Source: Helopsaltes ochotensis (Eukaryota; Chordata; Aves; Passeriformes; Locustellidae). From it: DNA of 64,000 nt. The stretch is taken from assembly GCA_013400155.1 (NCBI GenBank), contig VXBM01000056.1:775828-839827 (forward strand). Direction: 5' to 3'. The first letter of the stretch is position 1. Every line of letters starts with the position of its first letter. The notes under the pieces were generated by a model that was not told where the DNA came from, searched no databases, and worked only from the letters and a program-made list of their open reading frames with translations. The position numbers and the translations under genes are program-made. Positions 22,683-36,300 of this stretch are shown here, piece by piece.

Positions 22683-25600
22683 AGTTCTGCTTATTCCTCA
22701 AAACTTACACTTCTTCTGCTAATTCTTTAGTATAAATAAAACAAACAAACAAACTTTTTTTCACAAAGGCACCCTGAAAGATGCAGTGACAAGTTTGTGG
22801 GACATCTGTTTGGTCTGAGGAGGAGTTGGATATTTGAGAGTAATTGATTAATGGATTCACAGTGTTTCTTGTAGTTGTGCCACCACTGCAAAATGAGAAT
22901 GAAGAAGCAAAAAATGCTTTGCATCTGTCAAGGCCAGCATGCCAATATGTGGAGATCACAGCAGGGAGAACAGGACTAGCCAGTACAAAATGCTTCTTTG
23001 TTCTTGTATCCTTTTAAAAGATCCTTTTCATGTTTTAGTCCCATGCAAAGAGCCAGACCCTCATTTGTGGCTATATATGAAGGTGACTTAAAGTCTGTCT
23101 TTTATGCCACAAGTACCCTGAAGCCATCCAGCTTCTGTTGCACTTCCTGGTGAAAGCTCACCACCCCTCGTTTCTCTGGCAGAGTCTGTAGAGGCTGTGC
23201 TGACAGCTTGGGCCTGCAGCACATTCGGGGTGCTTTGGAAATGTCCCGTTTCTTGCCAAGGAGTGGCTAATGGGCTTCAGGGCTGCTTGAAGCCATTTAG
23301 AACAATGACAGGCAGCTGGCGAGCAAAGCGGGATCAGGCTCAGTGGGGGAGAGGGATCTTTTTGTATAGCCTTGGGTGATTGCGAGGAAAATGAGGCCTC
23401 TGTCTCCTGTGGCTTCTGCGCAAGGTACTGCAAATCCTGTCAGTATTTTCCCATAAGGATGAGTAGGAATGCTTTGGGGGAATACTCTGAGGTTCAGGCA
23501 ACAAAGTCAACTATCTTTCAGGCCGTATTTTGGTTGTGTGGGGACATTGGCAGTGACCTGAAATGTGAAAGAGGTCCCTGTAAAGAGCTACAGAAATAAA
23601 GCATTTTGCACTGATTTTTCCTGCTGTGATCCCTATACTCTGGCACTCCAGCCAGGGCAGATGCATGGCACTTTGGTTCCCTCATTTTCACTCTGCGGCT
23701 GTGATACCCACGACATCGGACGCTGAGTACCTATTACGCGCACTCTCAAATCCCCTCAGTTCTTTTTCTCAGTAAATATGTTGTACAGGTTCTGGCTTCT
23801 TTGGGATATTTTTATGTTTCTTGGTATATAAACTTATATTCAGGATATCTACATTTTCATTGTTTAAATTACTGACAAGCTAATCCACAACTTTACATGC
23901 TACTTTTATTCACTTCTGTGGTACATGTAGTATGTTCCGTAGTGCCCCCTGCAATCTGCTCACGGTGACTTTATCAGAGATGTCACCTTCTGGATGTGCT
24001 GGGGAGGATCCTTCACACTCTGGTCCACAACATAGAAGGACTCAAAGTAAATGGGAGTTTGTGAAGGTCTGCCTATGTTCTGTGTCACTAACTCCTGATT
24101 TGCTCACTGTATTTCCCAAATCCCGCTCTAAGCAACACTTACAAGCTACATCATTACTTCAATATACAGCCCTACTATTCTCCTATAGCTCGTGCCACAA
24201 TTATATTCATTGTATATGTGTTTGTATTCTAGAGTCCAAAACAACTAATTCTCTTCCTACTTAAGCATAATGATTTTAAACAAACAAACAATCACAAGCC
24301 CACACAAAAACCCAAACAAACTTATCCTCTTTTCTAAGTATAATTTCCATTTTTGAATCTTAGCTTGCAAAGGTAACCTGTAGATGCACTGAAAATTTGG
24401 TACTTGAACAACTGATCCAACACAGTCCACCTTTAAAGGATTATTGCTTTCACTTGTTTTGCAGATGTATGCTGACTATTTGCAGAAGCCTCTGTTTTTG
24501 TGGCTGCTACATCTGACTGGCTATCAGTACATGAATTATGCATTTTATGTAGTGGTGATGTACTAATTTCACACTAGAATCTGTAAAGATATTATATTTA
24601 CAGATAAAGCATAATTTCTCACTTCCAGAAATGAGCATTAACATCTTTTCACTTCAGAAAGAATATGAAAGGACTTGTTGCACTTAATAAGAAGAAATAT
24701 AAATCTGGCTCCTATACTGAAGACCTAGTCCATTAACATACCAGTACATTTTTACAATTTTATTTCATAATTCTATATTAATATAGAACTATGCAATGTG
24801 AATTTTTTCTCTACAGAAATATGGGATGTATTTACTTAAAGAAATCCTGTCCCAGAGCTCTCTGCTGCTTCACATCATCCCTTTAGATTGGGTTCTTCCA
24901 GGTGATAATAACTGCATAACTGTAAAATATTCTGATATTTTATCATTTGTCTCAAGTTGAGGGTGAACTGTAATTCATCTTGTTTGATGAGAGGCTTTAA
25001 GAGAAGGATGCATTTACATAAATATACCATTGCCATTTTACTACATCCCACTAGGTTTTCCTTTTCTTAGACAATGAGCTGAAGTGACAAAAGTGATACA
25101 CATATTGAATAGCGTTCAATGATAGCACATGACACATTTATGAAACTTGAATCCTTTTTTATAAGCCACTCATCATATAATCTGAGTGTATGACTGCATA
25201 CTGGTCAAATGGCTTCCCCAGTGCTCTGCATCTTTAAATCTTTGAGATTCTGATTTTTGCTTTTAGGCAGCTCTTCTCTCCAGTGTAATAAGTAGCAGTC
25301 ATTTCCCTGTTTAGCTGGTATGGCTAGTCAACTATTAACAAGAGTGATTTTAAGTTATTTTGGTAGAGTAGAATCTTTGGGTTTGATTTATATTAATTTT
25401 TTGGGGCACAAAATTCCCAGTGTGTACTCTCTGAACAGCTCCCAGAAGTCTCTGAATCTTCACCTTACATTGCAAATTTGAAAATATTAATTTAAGTACA
25501 AATTTAAGATATGAAAATGTTCAGAATGGACCTGCTGGTTTGCTGTATATCACTTTCTAGCTTGAACAATCTGTTTGGGGATCAGAACAGCAGTGATACC

Positions 25601-26201
25601 TTATGATTTAAGTGGTCAGTGACTCTCAATGGATATCCAGTGAAGGATTCCTGGAGTGGGCAAGTTGCAATGATCTAGACAAAAAGATAGATTATTTTTT
25701 GTAAACTGGTGACTATGGTAATGGGGGTTGGTTTGTCAAGGAAAAGACTTTGTACTCATGGCTAAATTTATATGTAAAAACATCTCCTTTGCAAACAGAT
25801 AAATTAATCTCTGTCCTGGCTGGTTGTGATACTCCATTGCAGAAAGCATCCATCTTATCTTTGCTACAGCCAGCAGTGTGTGCTTCTTTGAATGGTAGAC
25901 TAGGCCCATTAGACTTTTATACTTTTTCTTTGGCTAATTTACCCGGCAAATTTCATTATCAAATATACATTGCAGTAATACCTCCTGGAAACTATTACCT
26001 CCTTGTCGCTTGTTGACACATTTATAAGTGCATAAAGACCTTTCAGTAAGTCAGAATCTTTTCAGGGAAATGGAATTTACTTAATGTGATGGTTATACGA
26101 GCATGAAGATAGTGAGCTCCATGTATTAATCAGTTCATTGCTGCTGTTGCTTCAAAAATAATTAATCTGTCAGATGAATGTTTTCTACTCCTGAAATCAA
26201 A

Positions 26202-26206
<5 letters not shown>
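22683..26206. other. Intergenic: no gene seen
   Basis: Mostly AT-rich. 23100-23600 is GC-richer and has a plus-strand acceptor-like CTCTGGCAG (about 23171-23179) and donor-like AAGGTACTG (about 23423), but no coherent reading frame between them. 25070-25210 is AT-rich unique sequence that could be a conserved element, unproven. Confidence 0.5.

Positions 26207-26237
<31 letters not shown>
26207..26237. repeat. Poly-T tract, 31 T
   Basis: An uninterrupted run of 31 T followed by CTCTGCAG, so together they resemble an exaggerated 3' splice site on the plus strand. No exon is assigned. Confidence 0.9.
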
Positions 26238-26639
26238 CTCTGCAGTATCTGTCCCTAGTATAAACAGAGATATCATTTTCTACAATACTTGACAAGGCAA
26301 CCTTCATGTTGTTCACACACATCTGGTATATCACTTATTAGATATTTGCACTTGCTTTTTAGTTTAACAAAATCATATTCAAACTGAATTTCTCTTAGCA
26401 AAAGCTTTAAGATAAAGGTCTATTCTATGCACATCTCTTAAAAGATATTGCGCTGTTGCCCTGACTTTTGCAGTCTTTCAGATTGTTTTTTTTTTAGTTC
26501 TTAAAGTGGAATCAGAATCCTCAATGTTAGGCAGTGCTTTACTTTTTCTTGCTCTGGTGTTATCTGTAAATAGAGTTTGTTTGGGAAATGTCTTTAGTAA
26601 ATATCAGGTACACTCAGATAGAAAAAACACCTGATTGAC

Positions 26640-26803
26640 TGTCGGTTGGGCCAGTGGAGTTGGAGAGGTGGCTATGCTACCACCCAATCCCTGGCGTGGA
26701 TCTGAGATCTATATAAAGAATAAGAATAAAAGTCAAGCCCTCTTTTTGATCCTTCTCTTCATCCAGGGTCCTGCGTGTTTATTGCTGTGCTAAACACTCC
26801 ACA
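26640..26803 (+). mobile_element. Short solo-LTR-like element (ERVK-like)
   Basis: Begins TGTCGGTTGG and ends CACTCCACA. It contains a clear TATA box TATATAAAG (26710-26718) and AATAAA (26725-26730) close behind it, then a T/C-rich stretch and GGGTCCTGCGTGTTTATTGC. This layout is that of a compact avian retroviral LTR with the poly(A) signal just downstream of TATA. The flanks ATTGAC and TTGCAC are not a clean duplication, so the exact ends or completeness are uncertain. Confidence 0.6.
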
Positions 26804-29800
26804 TTGCACTTTTTGCAGAAAGCTGTTTCAAATACAGAACAACTTTCTGAGGCCTGCAGAGTTTAATGTAATAGTGTGTGTATTTCCACTCCAGAAAAGA
26901 TGTCCATATGGATTTCCAGAAGCTCTAGTGGTGATTCTATAGTTAGGGTCTGCACTTGAGTTTAAATGAAGACTTCTGCATTTATCTTATACAGAAAATG
27001 CAGTAAATCTTCTAGTGTGATAATTTATCTGGAAACCCATTAAAATAAATCCATCATTATTTTAGGAATTAACATGAAATGAAATAACATTAATATTTTT
27101 AATAACATTTTATACCTAGTTTCAGACTTTTTTTTTTTGCCAGGCAGAATACTCTGAACTTCTCAAGATGCATAAACTTAATGATTTTATACTTCTTGGA
27201 TACATTTGAATTTGTGTTTAGAATAATTTATGATTTTTCACTTGTTGAAAAACGATTTGCACTTGTGCTTGTTGAAATGCAAAGAGGTTGAGGATATGAT
27301 TCCGCAGTACTCTCTTCTATAAAGATGGTCCATCTTTCCTCATTGCTGATGACTACTGCTCTTGTTGCTATTAAAACAGGAGGTGACTCTCAGCTGGTGT
27401 TTTGGGGAAGGAAGGGTCTGCATGAAGAGTGGTGATTGGAGGACAGGTGAGGGCGGCATGGTTGTCCCTTAAATAAAAGGGGAAAAAATCCAGATAAAAA
27501 TAGTTTGTCTTTTGTAGTCGTGTGGTTTGGAGACCCTGGAAAAGTTGAGTAAAGCTTCTCCAGAGAAGAGAGATACAACTGAGAAAGAATTCAACAATCT
27601 GTTAACTGAGTAGGTATTAAATACAGGACAAAGCAGATCTTTCTTCTCATACTTTCCTGTTTCTAATGACACAGAGACAGAGTGATCTGCTGGAGATCTC
27701 TCACAGTAAGAAAAACATACTAAGTCCCCATCAGAAAAAAATGTGCCTGAGTGAAGACATGCAGGTACAGAAGTAGGTTAAGGAAATGAAACTTATGTCT
27801 GCTGTTAAGGATTTTCATTTTTACTGGAGGGATTTAACATTGGGATATTGTGTAAATCATTCTCTATGTATGTGTTTAACTTTTGTAGATAACAAAAAAA
27901 TCTCTTACATGAAATGAAACAAAAAGATCCTACTTTTTTTATGTCAACAAATTTTCTCTGAACATGTACTTTAAAAACACCTATGACCTACAGCATATTT
28001 AGTATTGAATACTGTTCTAATACTCACTGGCATTAATAATTCTTTCACTACTCTGTGTAAAATAATGTTAGGGTTCTCATTTAATTTATATTAATAACAT
28101 TAATTGTACTAGTATAAATGTATATATTAAAATGATTCATGAGTCTGTGTTGAGATGAGTAGGTTTTTGTTGGATTAAGTTAAAAAGGGCTATAGAATTA
28201 ATTTCATTGGAGTAAGGTCATGGCACTGTCGTTATAAAACTGCTTAAGAAAACTAATTGCTGGGTGACACCTAGGTGAAGTTATGAACAGTTTTGAGGAA
28301 AATAGTGTCCTGGAAATCTCACTGCGGCTCCACGGTATTTACAGAACATAAGCCCTGTGAAAGGACAATGCCTCTGATGGTGGGTGAAGCTTTGTTCACG
28401 TTTTAGACTAATAAATGACACATGCATGAATCCAGTCCCCCCAGCTCAGGAATGCTGTTGCACACGGTGCACATGCAGTTCTCTATTGGCCTTTCTTTCT
28501 TCCCTGCACAAAGCACTGTCCCTCTGGGGGAGTCTTGCCTCAACACATTTTGACTTTGACTCAGGACAGCTGTTTTATGTAGCTAAAAATCTGGTTCCAG
28601 ATATCATTTATTCAGCTGCCTTGGCTTACTAGCCTGTTTTCCCTTCTTGAGTATTTAAAAAGATTAGCTTTTGAGGGAAAGAGGAGGGTTCCTGTCATAA
28701 CTGGCAGCTTTGCTGGCTGTATGTGATAGGAATGGCAATTGCCTATGTCTGTGCCAGTCTTCTTTTGGTCACCACATTCTTGTGGCTCTTTGTGGGCACT
28801 TAGTCAAGCAGAACTTCGAGAAACTACTGAAATGAAGAATGCAAATGTTGTCTGTAATTTAGGATCCAGTCTTGCTTCCAGAGCTATCAGTGGGAAATTT
28901 CCTACTGAAACAAATACAGCTGATTGTATATGAAACATTTCCTGTACTCTGGAAATCCCGACCTTTAATGAGAATTATTTTTATAAATCCTGGCCACTTC
29001 TTTTTCCTGTTGATTTCTAAATGTAGAAAATAGATATTTTTGCCTTACATAGTCCAAAGAGTGTGAGGGTGTGGCGAAATATTCAAAAACACACTTTTCA
29101 CCACTTTCATTTACCACTCCTAGGACTTTGTAATGGGATGTAATTTTACATTTTTATTCAAAGTGTTTTTAATCTATATTTTAAAAAATCTCAAATTGAA
29201 TGCATAAATTAATCAGCTCCTGTAATCCATTCATGTGTGACTGCTATGTTCAGTGAAAGTCTCTGGCAAAATTGAATCGCTTTATTCAACATTCAATTCT
29301 ACATTAGATATTAGTAATTCCAGAATGTTTTACTCCCTTACATTGTCCTCTTTAGCAAGGTAGGTTTGTCATTCTCACTCTTTTTGTGGAGCTACCAAAA
29401 CGTGCACATCTGCAATCCCATATTTGAAAATAATAGATGATATAAAATGTATAAAGGATTGTTTCTGTCAGTCATTATTTTTGCAGATTGGGTTGCCTGT
29501 AATGGTTTGCAGAAGAATTTCATGATTCTTCTTCTATAATTCTGCTCTTCGAGCAATCCAACATAGAATCTCCTGTTTCTTACATGTGATCATTTGCAGA
29601 TTGCTTTATCAGCAATCTTCCTGCCTGTTCCATTGCCTCTCAACTGACCCTCAAGTTGTTCCAAGCCTTTCTTTCTGAAAGATGGAAAGCTGAAGCAAGT
29701 ACAAGTAGGTCTGGTAGGAAGTCATATTGCATCTTGCTGGGGCAGGGCAAGTCTCATAAGAAAAAATTTGCATTTGGATGTTGGCTAATTGACACATGGT

Positions 29801-32800
29801 GCAGCTGAAGAGCTGTGGGGTCTACCTGGCTGTCAGGGAGAAGAAGAGAAGAGCAACTGACACCTCTAGAGCTTTATTCAAGCTGTCCACATATGCTGAC
29901 AGGCAGCAGTGACATATGCTTTTTTGCTGTCAAAATTCAGGCTTAGCTCTACAATTATAATGCTAAAAAATATCTATTATACGCTCAGGTTCTGGATGCC
30001 AATTCTATGATTCAGTGTGGTGAATGCAAGGTGAAGATCAATAGGAATTTGACTTTTGTTTATTGTCATTTCTATAGGAGAAAATTATTTATTTAAATAT
30101 CAGAAACTCAAATTTACATGTCTTTAGAGATGAAAAATGGAACCAAACTACATGTCCTCTTTGCTCTGCTAGAAACTGATGAAATAAAATTGCAGAATAG
30201 CCCTCATCACCAGCAGAGAAATTATTAATAACTGGTAAGGCCAAGAGCAGAGAAGTTATTGGATGGCAAGGAGTTCAAATTTTGTTCTCAGGCTCCAGAG
30301 TTAACATTCATTCATTAGGGTTGCATATTTTTACTGAAATTTGGGAGTTCTGATACTGCTAATGGTTTGAATAGTTTTTTACTCATTACTACTGTAATTT
30401 TAATATACTTTCATTAATTGAATTACTAAATGCAATGGTACTAATTCCTCATGACACCTGTTCTGCAGAAACTGAAATTAAAGTTAACATCAGAAAAGTG
30501 TGAGTAGGTTTAATTCTTATTAAAGTACCAGCCACAGAAATAGAGTTTGATGGGGCTGAAATAAGGGGGTGTAGAGCTGGAACTAAAGGACTGTAACACA
30601 AGGTGACATTCGTACCTGCTGTGGGGAAGCAAATGGTTCTGGCTGAAGACTTTCAAAAAGGGCATAAAGATATTCCTGCCACCCAGAGCTCAGTGCTTAT
30701 TTCACCAGGCAACGGCTGGCACTCTCAAGCAGCTGAGAAAATATTACTGCACTGAAACTTTTCCTACCTTTCTCTAGTCATAAGATTTGTGGTTACAATG
30801 AAGAGACAAAAAATCTTGCTGAATTTTCTCTAATTTATTGACTGGGGTGGTCTTCTAGGGAACTTTGCATGCCTTGTGGTAGCTGTAACCAGGAGGCATT
30901 GCAACAGGACAGGCTGTTCAAGTACTTCTTTTTTCATAATAATAATTTTTGTGATTGTTAATGACAACGAATTCATAGTAATGCAACTACTTTTGTGAGC
31001 CTGCATAATAGGGCGAGTACTCTGAGCAAAAGCTGAATTGCTGTATGATGGCCTGATTTGGTTTCCCCCACAGGGACAGTCAACAGTCTGCTTGCAATCC
31101 AGCACATGTCCTTTGTGGTCTCCTGTATCTTCTGGAGAGGATTTCTAGAGAAAAGAGAGCAGTAATTGGCTATTCAGTTTTTGACATTAGATGTTCTCAT
31201 TTTGCTTTTCCACACTAACCTGGATAGCTGCTTAGCTGCTTTGGTACAGTATCCAGGAGGCTCTTTGAGGAGCAGTTTTGTACTGTGTGGTGTTGAGAAA
31301 TACATTCCATGCAGGTAGCTTGGTGTGCAGCTGCAGGTTGAGCTCTGGGTGACAGGAGCCCCAGGCAAGAGGCTGGGAACTGTGACTGGACACTCAGAGA
31401 CATGGCAGGAGCTGATGACCTCAGACTTTTGTGTGCTTGGACTGTCAGAGTATAAAATCCATGGCTTCGTTTGTTCAGGGTTCTTCCTTGGAGGCACTCA
31501 GCTTGAGCTCAAGGTGTTATTTTGTAGTTGCACCATGATTAAGTTATTTTGAAGATTGAGATATCTGAGGCTCTGCAATGGGAAACCTTGGGTTGAGGAG
31601 GAAAGGAAAACTTGTCTGACTAGGTGACTGTAGGGTTTGTAGCTCTGAAGGGGCCTCAGTCCCAGCTCAGGTGGTGTGAATTGGCTGCCAGAGTGGCTCC
31701 TAGATTGGCAGACAGGGAAGTTTCCTTCACAGTGGTTGACCACCTGTCAGTCAGAAGCATATATTGATTAAATCCCTTCCAGTGCTCAGGGATCTACCTG
31801 CCAGTGTCTCATAGACAAAGTTGTAGATGCATGCAAGAAGACTTAAACTTAGTTACTGAGACATGGCTCTGATGATTTTTAATTTCATGCCTGATACACA
31901 GAGCAAAAAGAAAACTCTTTTGACTGAAAATCACTTCTTCTGTGTCTGCTCTCTGTGCAAGGTCAGAGTGTTGTTCCATCTCATGTGCGCATTTACATCT
32001 CTGAGATTGAGAGTGTCAGAATTGGAGAATATGTAGGAAATATTTGTTGACATTGGGTCAGTTGGTGATACAATTCCAGTCCTTTGGTTTGCCTCACACA
32101 TTTCCACTTATATAACATAAAACAATGGTAGCCAGAAAAAGTGGATCTAAAGTAACTCAAATGGAGAGAAGATAAAGAAATGTGTTTAAGATACATAACG
32201 CAAGAAATAATTCTTTTGTGATGAAATATAAGTGCTGTGTTGATTACAATTAAACTAGCACCTACACACATGCATACTATATTTAGCTATGTTTGCATAT
32301 GTGTGTGTCTATATATAGTAATTGAGGGAGAAAAATAATGTGGAGTTTGCAAGTGAGTAAATTGATGGATGCATGGATTTCAGCTTTTGGGTTTTAGGAA
32401 GGTACATGGAACACCTGCTAACAGATGATTGAAAAAAATCTAGATGGAGAGATAATAGAGGATATAGGCAATCTTCTGTTGCTTTAATACAAGTCTCCAT
32501 CTGGCAAGTATTACTGTGTGCCTAAATACTTAATATTACTTATAAAATTGTGATTTTAGTTATTTTTTGGCTAGTTGTCTGTTCTCTTCCCTCTTTGGAA
32601 TTTGGCAGAAGGTACATATACATGAAACAGTCATTTTTGTCCCTGAAGATTGTGCATTCAGTCAGAACTGCAAGTTCTACAAAGCCAGCCTTGGCAAGAA
32701 CATGTTCCTTGGCCAAGCCCTTTTGCTTTTGGTCTGTTAACCCTACACTGTGATCACGCTGCTGTTTTCCTCAGCTAGCTCAATTTCATTCATTGGTGCC

Positions 32801-33234
32801 ACAGAGAAGTAGACCCTTTTCTGCTCCTGGCACGTTTCTGCTTTGGGCAGCTGGTGGTGATGTAGTGGTATTTGGATATTTGTGAGTAGCAACAAATATT
32901 GGAGAGGAGTTAAAAGTGGCAAATATGCTCAACTCTAAAACTTCCTTTTGCTGTCCTTAAGATGTAACTATGGTAACTTTTTACTACAGTGCATCCATCT
33001 GAGTGATAAAGATAGACAAATTTTGGGCACCTCATTCCATTTTAGAGATGATTTGCAGAGTCCAATGCAGAACCATTGATTCATTAAAAAATCATTGAGA
33101 GGCTGTTCTAGTTTTGCATCAGCAGCAGGCTTTCAGCCTGTAACATTCAAGCTTGTCACTCTAGCTTCTAGAGCCATTACTGATTGATCCCTGTATTGTT
33201 TTCCCTGGAGTTTCTGACTCAGTTTTTAGTTACA
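26804..33234. other. Intergenic: no gene seen
   Basis: AT-rich unique sequence with scattered GC-richer islands (30540-30730 and 31150-31760). The latter gives ORFs of 81-107 codons on the minus strand with no recognised domain. The GGGCATAAAGATA stretch near 30661 is faintly LTR-like but too weak to call. Confidence 0.45.
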
Positions 33235-33300
33235 GAGGAGATTTTATTAAAGGCTGTTTTTCTTGCTGAGGAGTTTTTATTAAAGGTTGTTTTTCTTGCT
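33235..33300. repeat. 33-bp tandem duplication, two copies
   Basis: Copy 1 is 33235-33267 and copy 2 is 33268-33300. Each starts GAGGAG and ends GTTTTTCTTGCT, and they differ at two positions. The high identity suggests a fairly recent local duplication. Confidence 0.95.
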
Positions 33301-36300
33301 CCCTCTAAAGGAAAGTCCTTCCAAAGACAGGATTGTTGGCCCATATGAATTGTCTAATACTGAACTGATAGATGAGCTGTCATCAGGGTACAAACCTGTG
33401 ACTGTTAGAACAAAGGTTGGCAAATTCAAATGGGAAATAAAGTCATTTTTTTAAAAGCAAGGGAAATTAATAATTGGAACAACTCACCTATGGATCCAGT
33501 CAGGAACAGATGTCTTCCTAAAAGCTGTGCCCCAGTTCAACAAGATATTATTGAGCTCCATACAGGAATCCATTGGTGAAATTCTCTGGGCTACATTTGG
33601 CAGAGGTCAACAGCAGAGGATTCAATGGTATCGGATGAATCAATAAAGCAAAACAAAACTGCCTCTGAAGGAGCAGCAGCTTTTCTCTGTAGATCAGGTG
33701 TTAAAGCAGAGAAATGTAGCATTTGACAAGTGTTGCTGTATATAGTAATTAAATTCCTTCCATGCTTATTTACAACTTTCTACTTCCTCCTCTCAAATGC
33801 ATTTTTTATCCTATATTTTTTCCTTTCATTTTCTCTCCTCTTTTATCACCTTCTATCCCAGAGCCTTCAAATTGGAGCTGAACTTTTGAACCATACATGG
33901 AGTTTGTTTATCTTTAATCACCAACACACACTGTAGCACTCCACCACAATTTCAGAGCAGACATCCCAAAATTGCAATATAAGGAGGGAATGGACTAACT
34001 TTAGGATTAAAATGGTTTAAAATATCTTAGAAAAAGAAATTATGGCAACAAATCATAATGATTTAACTCATTTACTGAGTTGTGAGTTAAATCAGGGCAT
34101 GTGCTAGCAATTGCAGCATTTATATCAAAGGAAGGTGGGCTGTGTTTGAACTGCCGGCAGCAGTTCAGATGAATTTCACTTTATGAGTGAGGTCCTCTCT
34201 TCCTGCAGGCAATGGGAACTGTTACCTTCTGCTGGAGCCTTGGCTTCTACTGCCCAAAACACAATTCAGCCTGCACAATACTAATGCAGGTGCTCAAGCA
34301 GTAGGAAGTCATTTACATGTTGCTATTTTCTGGTGTGAATTTAGCAACAAACTTGGGGAGTCTCTGCAAGGCATTCTGCTATGAGCATTATGCATTGCCA
34401 GTGTGTGTTTTCTCCTGCTTGTTTGTATCCGTTCTTCTGTTATCTCGTATGACAAACCACTCTGTAAGCTGCTCACAGTAGGTACTGTCTTTCTGTTCTG
34501 TCTTTTTAATATACAGGACTTGTAATGCCTGACTGTTATGATGGTAATTTCAATAACACTTCAGTTACTTTGGCAGTGGTTAACTGTGCCAGCCTATTGA
34601 TACCAAGTTAACCACACTTGCATCCTGAATCTTTCAAACAGCAAGTTGCAGTATAATGGCCTGAAATTTCCCTATCTGAAAATAATTTATAAGTATTAAA
34701 TATATATTTTAATTAAATGTGATAGTTTATTTCAGTCACTCGAAAGACTTCTGATTGCCCAGTTATAAACCTTGCTGCTCTATTTTTATGTACATCATAA
34801 TTATCTATGAGATATTATTATAATAAGTTTATTTATTGATATTTTATTTTATTTATTATAATTTTATTTATTTTTTATGGCAGTCAGAGCACCATAGATC
34901 CCATCTTATTATACAGCCCTTATTCCACTGGGATGGGAATGTGTGTAGTTCTCAGATGGAAACAGCCATTCCTATCATCTAATCTGAGGCAATTACAAGC
35001 GACTTCTGTCCTTTAGTCTATCTCCAAATCCTTCCCATACTGTCCCACTTACTACACCTACCTTCCCACACCAACACACCACTAACAGGTTCCTCGGTTT
35101 TTGTAAGAGTAATTACCAGCTTGTTTGTTCACATTCTTGTAGGATTTACCTCTGGTCATCTGGCCATTGCTAAGCACCATTTTGCCTGCCTACATTGACG
35201 TCTCTGATGATAAATTCTTTTTTCCATAATACCTAGGAGTACCTGGAAATATTAGAAGTCTCTGTCTGGCTCCTAATGCTCTGGTAGCATCATCTCTCCC
35301 ATCTGTATGCTCCCAACACTCTCAATGGAAATGTCAGCACTTACCTGCGAGAGCTGCTGCAAAGTTGGTGTTGGTTACAATTCAGCAGAATGATGTAGGT
35401 ACCTAACTGTGACATTAGCCTCGAGAGTCATTAGCCTCGAGATGCAGTTGGTGGGTGTAAGTGCTTTCTAAATGAAGTGTTCTTGGTATGGATGAGCAAG
35501 AGCCTCATAATCTGGCCAATGGCCAGGACCCAGAGACCAGGGAGCCAGAAGAGTTTGCCTCCAGCATCTGTTTCCAGTGCATCTGCCTAACTCTCAATTT
35601 ATCAACCTTTCACATTGTCAAGTTAAAAAAATGCATAAAATAATTGGCTTATATATTAAGACTCTTGAGAGAGTTGCTTATTGACCTTCTTCTACTCCAG
35701 TGAATTTAGCTGTGAAAAATTGGGTAAAAAGCAGGGCCTTGCTGAAAGCGAGATATTACATCTGAGCAGTGCACTCTTGGATAAGCAGAAATTACTGTGT
35801 AAATAACAAAATGTGAAGAAATAAGATCCAAATTGAAGTGTGGAAATTGTGGAGTGTAGAAGTGATTGCTTTTATAAATACTTTTAAATGTGTATTTGCA
35901 CTCTGAGTTTCACTATAAATTGTAATGATGTGCCTTTGAGTTCAGCTGTGAATAAGGCCAAATGTTATTTGGGGAAAAAAAAAAACCAAAACCAAACCCT
36001 TTGAAAAAATAATTTATTTTCACTTCCAAGTGAAAATAACTGTGTTTTACCTCCCTAAACATAGCAGGTTTGGTTCTGAATATCACAGAATATCACAGCT
36101 GTCTGATTCTTGTGCTAAGCATTTGCTATAACCTTTTGGACCTTCCTTGTCATTCATGCTTAATATAAACAAAAGCTACACAAAAAATAGTGGATTTTAA
36201 AAATCTCATACATTCTGTCTGTAATTATCCTGGTGGCATGGTGTGACCTGCTGATTCAATTCTTATTGAGATGAATATGAGCTGTTAGTAGACCAAGGTT

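Noticed and set aside
29995..30015. CR1-like end CAATTCTATGATTCAGTG
   Set aside because: Only about a dozen matching bases and no CR1 sequence on either side.
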